A stretch of DNA of 64,000 nt from Lepus europaeus. Taxonomy: Eukaryota > Chordata > Mammalia > Lagomorpha > Leporidae. The position numbers and the translations under genes were made by a program. Positions 57,823 to 64,000 of the stretch are shown one piece after another. The DNA lies in the NCBI RefSeq assembly GCF_033115175.1, contig NC_084837.1, forward strand, positions 10,678,266 to 10,742,265. The letters run 5' to 3'. Position 1 is the first letter of the stretch; each line of letters starts with the position of its first letter. Under the pieces are notes generated by a model that saw only the letters and a list, made by a program, of their open reading frames with translations, did no database searches and was not told the DNA's origin.

Positions 57823-58625
57823 GGCGCTCGCGCTCCTCGAGCCCCGAGGCCTCGGGGGCGGCGAGAGCGGCGACTGCGGTGGACGCTGTGGCCCGGCGCG
57901 TTGAGCGCCACCGAATGGCCGTGCGGGGCCGGGGGCGGCGCGCCGCTGGGGGCGGGGCCGAGGCCGGGCACGCTGCAGGGCGGGGCCGCGGGGAGGGGCG
58001 GGGCTACGGGGAGGGGCAGAGGCCGGGCACGCTGCAGGGCGGGGCCACGGGGCGGGCGAAGGCCGGGCACGCTGCGGGGCGGGGCCACGGGCCGGGGCGG
58101 GGCTACGGGGAGGGGCGGAGGCCGGGCACGATGCAGGGCGGGGCCACGGGCCGGGCGGAGGCCGGGTACACTGCAGGGCGGGGCCACGGGCCGGGGCGGG
58201 GCTACGGGGAGGGGCCGAGGCGGGGCACGCTGCGGGGGCGGGGCCACGGGCCAGGGCGGGGCCCGGTCACGCTGCAGGGGCGGGGCCACGGAGTGGGTCT
58301 GGGCCGAGGGCGGACCGCTGCAGAGGCGGGGCCACGGGGCGGAGGGGGGGGCCGGGGCACGCTGCAGGGCGGGGCCACGGGCCAGGGTGGGGCTACGGGG
58401 AGGGGCCGAGGCGGGGCACGCTGCAGGGCGGGGCCACGGGGCGGGCGGAGGCCGGGCACGCTGCGGGGCGGGGCCACGGGCCGGGGCGGGGCTACGGGGA
58501 GGGGCCGAGGCGGGGCACGCTGCAGGGGCGGGGCCACGGACTGGGTCTGGGCCGAGGGCGGACCGCTGCAGAGGCGGGGCCACGGGCCAGGGTGGGGCCG
58601 AGGCCGGGCATGCTGCAGGGGCGTG
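57823..58625 (-). promoter_or_regulatory. TARS3: TARS3 CpG-island promoter with amplified GC boxes
   Basis: Upstream of the TARS3 ATG the sequence is very GC- and CpG-rich and has about twenty GGCGGGGC-type GC boxes (Sp1/KLF sites), most inside a minisatellite from about 57950. No TATA box is seen. The exact start site cannot be told from sequence. Confidence 0.65.
57946..58622 (+). repeat. GC-box minisatellite with alternating 59/40-bp units
   Basis: The marker GGCCGGGCAC (or near variant) starts at 57962, 58021, 58061, 58120, 58160 and 58219, alternating 59 and 40 bp, so the higher-order unit is 99 bp. The pattern returns at about 58350, 58410, 58450 and 58509. A block at about 58277-58340 recurs about 248 bp downstream. 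Confidence 0.88.
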
Positions 58626-58629
58626 TTAC

Positions 58630-58676
58630 ATCCTGGAGAAACCGAGGTGCCGAGGAGCTACGTGACTTGGCCACTT
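58630..58676 (+). mobile_element. MIR-like fragment
   Basis: GGAGAAACCGAGGTGCCGAG ... ACGTGACTTGGCCAC resembles the MIR core. Confidence 0.45.
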
Positions 58677-58719
58677 ACGTGGGCCCAAACTTGGAGAGAC
58701 CAACTTCTCCCTTCCCCAA

Positions 58720-59078
58720 GTGAACTCCCTTTCCCGAATGAGAGAGAGCCCTGCACACATGCCCCACCCCCGGTCCACTCTCCAGGGGCCTGCAACAGCC
58801 AGGCTGCCCCTAGGCTGCAGCACTCAGCACTCTCTCCTGGGTGGCAGGGACCCAGGGGCTTGAGCCTTCAGCGGCTGCCCCCCAGGGTGTGCGTTAGCCA
58901 GGAGCCATGATCCTCCTCCAGGTCTCCTATGTGGGTGCAGGGGCTCAAGCACTTGGACTATCCTCTGCTTTTTTCCCCAGGGGCGTTAGCAAGGAGCTGG
59001 AGCGGAAGTGGAGCAGCCGGGTCTCTAACCAGTGCCCATATGGGATTCGGCTTAATATGCCCTGAAGTCGGCCCCTGA
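58720..59078 (-). mobile_element. Two partial CSINE copies in tandem
   Basis: First (to about 58905) ends GTGTGCGTTAGCCAGGAGCC; second starts GATCCTCCTCCAGGTCTCCT and ends GAAGTCGGCCCC. Confidence 0.6.
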
Positions 59079-60453
59079 ATTCAATTTTAATTCAAATGGA
59101 TGTCATAACCAAACTGAAGGGGTTGGGAGGGGAAGAATGAGTGGCTGTATCCAGTCTTGTGCAGGATAGGGGCGGGTGGGGGAAGAATGATGGACAGATA
59201 CTGAACCCTTTTCAGAGGTGTGTTTATTGTCATGGTATGGGTGGAGGAATTCCAACAAGAGGAAATGTGTTGAAGTTACTAAGAACGGGGGTTCTCATTA
59301 TAGATGGAAGATACAAACATGGAATGGGAGAAGGCAAACAACAGCCCTATGGGGGTAGATTGGAATTGGAGGGCCCAGAATAAATTCCTAATGAATTAAA
59401 CCCGTGGGAATGTGCTTGGATTTGTGTGTGTGTTTATGTCCATGTGTGTATCTCCCTGCAGCCGAAAAATCAAGAAGAAGAGACCCAGAGCAAAAGGACA
59501 AAAGTCCTTTCACATGGAAATTTCAAAGCTCAATTATAAAACTCTTCACTGAAGGGGAAAACAGAGAGTATAGATTTCTTTCTAGATGGACACCTAGACT
59601 TAAGATCTTGATCTCTAACACTTCTACCATTAAAGGAAGCTAGGTGCCTGGGAGAAAAGACTGGTCCAGGTTGGGGTATGGTTCAAGATAAGCTTGGGGC
59701 ATCTCATTTGTTGGAGATTAAGGAAGTGCTCCCCACAAAATTTATGGCAGCATATCACTAGGAGAAAAGGATCAGCTCTGGGGGTGCCTGCTGGCCAAAG
59801 TAGGTCCATTTGAGCCCCCAAAATAAGTATGTACAGTAATGAACATAAACCATTGGGAAAAATGTGAGAATTCATAAGTCAGGTGTGGCTGTGCTACCCT
59901 GAACCCACCTGATCGCACCTGATCCCAGAAGAATAAGTCCAAACCAAAGATAGGTTAAACAAACAAACAAACAGGAGCAGAAGCTAAGCCTACAGTCGAA
60001 TGCCAAAGGCTAACTGGCAAATGCAGAGGGCAGCGTGGAGTTAGGAAACCATCGCTCCGGCCCCATGACAGTGAAGAGTGGATCAGGCTTGAGAATCGTC
60101 ACTCTGAGTGTAGGTGGCGGTTTTGAAAGCAACAAGATCATAAACATGATCATAAAATGTCTTCCTACAAGCACTTGATTAGTTGCAAGGGAGAGAACAA
60201 AAAGTAGTCCTCCAGTGGAGTAATCCGGCAATCCTTAGACCAGGTGATCAAAATGGCCATCGCCTGGGAGGGGCAGGTGGGCTTCGTGTACCTCCAGACA
60301 GGCCGTTCTGAAGAAGGGGCGATAGCCCCTCCGCACACCTGCGGTACACAAGCCCAATCTCTGACCACAGGGAGATGTCTCACAAACACTGAGTGAGGAC
60401 GGTACTTTTAATGGGGGGAGGAAGGAACTATATTCTTAAAAATGTTGATACCA
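59079..60453. other. TARS3 upstream region, unassigned, with 5S-like fragment
   Basis: Differs in texture from its surroundings (purine-rich, few CpG) and may be a dispersed repeat I do not know. Short frames show no family signature. Confidence 0.4.
59882..59938 (+). pseudogene. 5S rRNA-like fragment
   Basis: GGCTGTGCTACCCTGAACCC ... CTGATCGCACCTGATCCCAG ... AGAATAAG aligns with the 5' 50 nt of 5S rRNA at about 74% without gaps by eye; most differences are transitions. The 3' half of 5S is absent and (AAAC)n follows nearby. Confidence 0.5.
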
Positions 60454-60775
60454 GGGTCGGTGCTGTGCCATAATGGGTAAAGCCGCCACCTGCAATGCCA
60501 GCATCCCATATGGGCACTGATTCGAGTCCCAGCTGCTCCACTTCCAATCCAGCTCTCTGCTGTGGCCCGGGAAAACAGTGGAAGATGGCCCAAGTCCTTG
60601 GGCCCCTGCACCCATGTGGGAGACCCAGAGGAAGCTCCTGGCTCCTGGCTTCCGATCAGCACAGCTCCAGCCGTTGGCGGCCATTTGGGAAGTGAATCAG
60701 CAGATGGAAGACTTCTCTCTCTCTTCTCTCTGCCTCTCTGTAACTCAGCCTTTCAAATAAATAAATAAATGACTG
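60454..60775 (+). mobile_element. CSINE, older
   Basis: AGGGTCGGTGCTGTGCCATA head; CTTTCAAATAAATAAATAAA tail. Confidence 0.89.
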
Positions 60776-61872
60776 ATTGATCTTTTTTAAAATGTTAATA
60801 TCATAAAACAAAACATCAGCACAAATGCTCCAACTTAAAGGGAGCGGGAGGGTCATTTGCAGGACCCTAGGTTGGAGAGGAAAATGCCAGAAAAGACATT
60901 ATTAGAAAACCAGCAAAACCGGTGTGCAGATGGCACATTGGATAAAGGCGGAGCTCTAACATAGATTTGTGAAGCTGATGGTTGTTTTAAAGCTAGAGGA
61001 GAGAACACCTCCACTCTTAGCAAAAATAAGCTGTTTAGTCACAGTGTTTGCAAGTTAGGTGCAAATGGTTCAGGGGGAAAGAGAGAACAAACGTTGGGGC
61101 AGAGGGTGAAATGTCAGTGTTCGGGAACACCTACCAGGTTCTGCTCCACCCTGGCTGCGGCGCTTCCTACTGCCACCAGATGAAATGCAAAGCCCTTGGC
61201 AGCCCCGGGCAGCCAGCAAGACCCAGCCCCGGAGCCCCCTTCTCCCTGGCACCCCACGTGCTGGTTCACGGAGCTCGGATGCTCACACACACCCTACTCC
61301 TTCCTGCCTCTGGGACTTTACCCGCGTTACGGTCCCCCCCCCCCCCCCCCCCCCAGATTCGACTCCTTTTCAACCTGGCGGTTCCGGCTCCGGTGTCACT
61401 TTCCATGCTGTACACGGGCTCTGTCTCCTCGCGCTCTCTGCCTCTCTCAGCGGCATCATGACTACCTGTGAAAGTGACTTTCTTCTACCTCCGGGGCCCC
61501 TTTGCCACCATCTGTGCGGTGCTCGCCAGCAGGAAGCGGGCGGCCAAGCTTGGGGTCAAAGCGGCTACCGCGGTCGCTGTGGGCACAGCCAGGTCAGGAG
61601 CGGCTGGAGGCTGGCGGGGGACGGGAGGGGAGGGACGAAACAGCCAAGCACAGAGCTTTTCGGGCAGGACACGGCCATGGTACACGCCTGTCATTATGGA
61701 TTTCCCCAGACAGGAGTGGTCCCTACTCTAAATAGTGATCTCGGCGCCATCACTGTGCAGCCGTGGAGGGTCATGGATTGCAACCATGGGACGGCTCCAG
61801 GGCAGGTGTTGGTGGTGGGGAGGCCGTGGGAACTCTGCGGGGCTGTGGTCCTGCCGCTGATGTAAAACCTCA
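60776..61872. other. TARS3 upstream region, unassigned
   Basis: Holds the poly(C) run. The 226-codon frame at 61185-61865 crosses it and is not credible as a gene. Confidence 0.45.
61334..61354 (+). repeat. Poly(C) run of 21
   Basis: Uninterrupted C homopolymer followed by AG. Length may be unreliable in the assembly. Confidence 0.9.
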
Positions 61873-62112
61873 CTTTTTTTTTTTTTTTTTTGACAGGCAG
61901 GGTGGACAGTGAGAGAGAGACAGAGAGAAAGGTCTTCCTTTGCTGTTGGTTCACCCTCCAGTGGCCACCGCGGCTGGCACGCTGCTGCCGGCGCACCGCG
62001 CTGATCTGATGGCAGGAGCCAGGTACTTCTCTTGGTCTCCCATGGGGTGCAGGGCCCAAACACTTGGGCCATCCTCCACTGCACTCCCTGGCCACAGCAG
62101 AGAGCTGGCCTT
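61873..62112 (-). mobile_element. CSINE, young-type, lacking its tRNA-like head
   Basis: Poly(T), GACAGGCAGGGTGGACAGTG through GCAGAGAGCTGGCCT, then stops. About 130 bp of the head are missing and unique sequence follows. Confidence 0.88.
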
Positions 62113-62837
62113 AAGGACTCGCAAGGTGGCTGACAACACCGCCGCTAGGTGGCGCTGCTTCTCGGCCTCGGCAGGTGGCAGGGGTTCCTCCCAGAAGTTC
62201 CAAGAGCCCGGCGGGATGGTGGGGTCCCCCCCTCGGGGTTGTGCTTCCCGTGGGCGCTTGCACACGCGCGTTTCGTCGTTCCAACAGGCCGGGAGAGCGC
62301 CGTGGGAGAGGGCGCTTGTTGCTCACCGTTGCCAGGAGGCGGGGCGCAGGGTGGCTCCGGAGCAGAGTGGAGGGCGCAGGTGCGCCCTGGTGAGCCGCTG
62401 AGCACCGGCTGCTTGGAACCGCCGAGGGAGCGATGGGGCTCAGGGGCTGCTCCGGGGGGATGAGGCCTGGGGGAGGCGGCAGCGTGTGGGTAGGGGATTG
62501 GCTGGCCTGCGCAGGGAACAGGTTTCAGGCCAGGTGTTGCCACCTCTGGGAGCTGGCGATGCGGGAAGGGGGCGTCTCCCCCAGGTGAGGGGGGCTCCAC
62601 TGCCAGTGGCACGTGGTGACAGAGTATGTGGTCAAGGTCACACACAAGGTCACAACATAGCCAGGACAAGCCTTACCTCCCTGAGAAGGAAATCTTCCAC
62701 ACAGGTGCTATGGAAAACCATCACTTCTTTTATAAACAGAACTGGCAAGGGTATTAGGACAACCAGGTCTCTTTCCTCCAATTTCCTAACTGGAAAAATG
62801 TTAAGAAGTACTTGATCCCCTTTAGATCTATCTTGAG
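62113..62837. other. CpG-rich segment with CTCF-like motif
   Basis: CpG-rich from about 62140 to 62480. Possible regulatory element; no exon recognised. Confidence 0.4.
62142..62156 (+). promoter_or_regulatory. CTCF-like motif
   Basis: CCGCTAGGTGGCGCT matches the CTCF core (CCASYAGRKGGCRS) at all but one position. It lies 30 bp past the truncated CSINE and 4.3 kb upstream of TARS3. Confidence 0.6.
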
Positions 62838-63077
62838 GTCTCTCTCTCTCTCTCTTTCTCTCTCTCTATTACAACAAACTGAGCTGGTTCATTCCCAACT
62901 GTCCATGATTGCCAGGGCTGGAGCTGGCCAAAGCTTGGAGCCAGCAGCTCAGTCCAGGTCTCCAAGGTGGGTGGTGGGTCCCCTGAATTTAAGCACTTCC
63001 CTCTCGCCTCTCCCAGGGGCACATTAGCAGGGAGCTGGGGCCAAGAGCCAGGCCTGGGCCTCAAGCCGGGCACTTAC
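62838..63077 (-). mobile_element. CSINE-related fragment, old
   Basis: (TC)n then CAACTGTCCATGATTGCCAG ... AGCTCAGTCCAGGTCTCC ... CCCAGGGGCACATTAGCAGG. Confidence 0.6.
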
Positions 63078-64000
63078 GTTGACATTTAGAGGGGTGACTT
63101 GCTCTGTGAGAGGAAGACTCCGTTGCCATAATTCGACTCTGTGGGCAGGCGGAGAGGGCAGCACATCTGAGAAAAGAACCCATCACCTGCGGCCGCGGCG
63201 AGGGTGTCCCGAGGTGACGCCGGGGCCAGATTCCAGGCAGGTGTCAGCAAGAAGCTGGCCTGGAGCGATCGTATTATACCTGCGCAATCCGCGGTGAGGC
63301 ATCGCTGGTGGCAGTGGCCTCCCCGAGCAGCAATAATCCCCTCTTCTAATCTGGTTTCATTAAGTGGGCACCAGGCTCGGATCAGAGGAGAGGGGTCATC
63401 TTATGGGATTGCATTGTTTAACCAAGCAAACGCTTGGAAATATTTTAACATCTTTTTTTTTTTCTTTTTTTCTTTTAAGAAAGAATAGAGGGACTCTGCT
63501 ACTAAGAAATCAGATGTAGCAGGCAGCTTAATAAAATGGGAACGCTGCTATGAAATCGCTCTCTGGCTCCATTGATTTCCCATCCACAGCTTTCCCACAG
63601 CGGTGTCTAACCCCAAGCTGCCGTGGAGGGGAGTCCGGAGACGGTATGCCTGATCCAGCTTCCGGCCGTGCCATGAGACCATGAGCTGGTGACCACTGTA
63701 CAAGCAAAATGTTGAAAATACTCACAGAGCAGTGTGGGGGGCTGGAAGGGCAGGGGAGCCCCGGGAAACGATCATTGGGGGATGCAAGGAAGGATTTAAA
63801 TTGCAACAGGGTTAGCTACCTGCATTTCTTGTCCATCCGTTGGAGTTTTATTGCTGCAGGGGGTTAATTGGTGCCGGGCAATCCTCTTGAGGCAGGACAG
63901 CCTGCACGGGGTGGCTCCCTGGCCTTTAATCCGAGGTCTTCCCTTGCCCTGCAGATCCACATTAATTCCAGCGTGCCTCCTCGCTGCCTGGGGTCGGCGC
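63078..64000. other. Repeat-poor segment at the right edge
   Basis: No CSINE or L1 signature, mixed composition, several TAAT and TTAAGTG-like homeobox cores. It may be a conserved noncoding element. Confidence 0.35.

Noticed and set aside
56793..58910. A 705-codon open frame across the TARS3 promoter and exon 1 (+ strand)
   Set aside because: It is antisense to TARS3, made of GC-rich tandem repeats with low stop density, starts in a SINE, and has no protein family signature.
61185..61865. A gene upstream of TARS3
   Set aside because: The frame runs through poly(C) and shows no conserved motif; no splice pattern was recognised.

Overview
This is vertebrate nuclear DNA, almost certainly lagomorph and most likely European rabbit. 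About forty copies of the tRNA-derived lagomorph C-repeat SINE (CSINE) are scattered on both strands, and one LINE-1 3' end looks like the rabbit L1 type. Species is inferred from repeats only; hare or pika is not formally excluded. Most predicted reading frames are chance frames in SINEs and GC-rich arrays. The real coding sequence is split into small exons that I placed by hand from splice sites and protein homology.

Two genes lie head to tail on the minus strand. Positions 63-7794 hold all six coding exons of TM2D3 (247 codons, intact), a TM2-domain membrane protein related to Drosophila almondex; its 3' UTR runs off the left edge. Positions 9081-57822 hold all 19 coding exons of TARS3 (TARSL2), the second cytosolic threonyl-tRNA synthetase, 792 codons and intact with GT-AG introns throughout. 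The order TARS3 then TM2D3 matches human 15q26.3 as I recall it. The TARS3 poly(A) signal lies only about 0.95 kb before the TM2D3 start codon, so TARS3 transcription ends almost on the TM2D3 CpG-island promoter. Positions 57.9-64 kb are 5' flank of TARS3: a GC-box minisatellite, repeat-rich DNA, a strong CTCF-like motif, and a repeat-poor segment at the right edge.

Introns and flanks hold the CSINEs (several with target-site duplications or nested in other elements), three old L1 bodies or 3' ends, one rabbit-type L1 3' end, two MaLR-type LTRs, MER20-, MER5A- and MIR-like relics, three copies of a palindromic DNA-transposon relic, and a 5S rRNA-like fragment.

The most unusual feature is at the TARS3 exon 1 boundary. 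The 5' splice site itself has been tandemly amplified: eight CAG|GT donors lie at mostly 33-bp spacing, and the first unit is 32 bp, which breaks the frame for every downstream donor. Both genes have their first exons flanked by GC-rich minisatellites. No bacterial, viral or CRISPR-like system is present.
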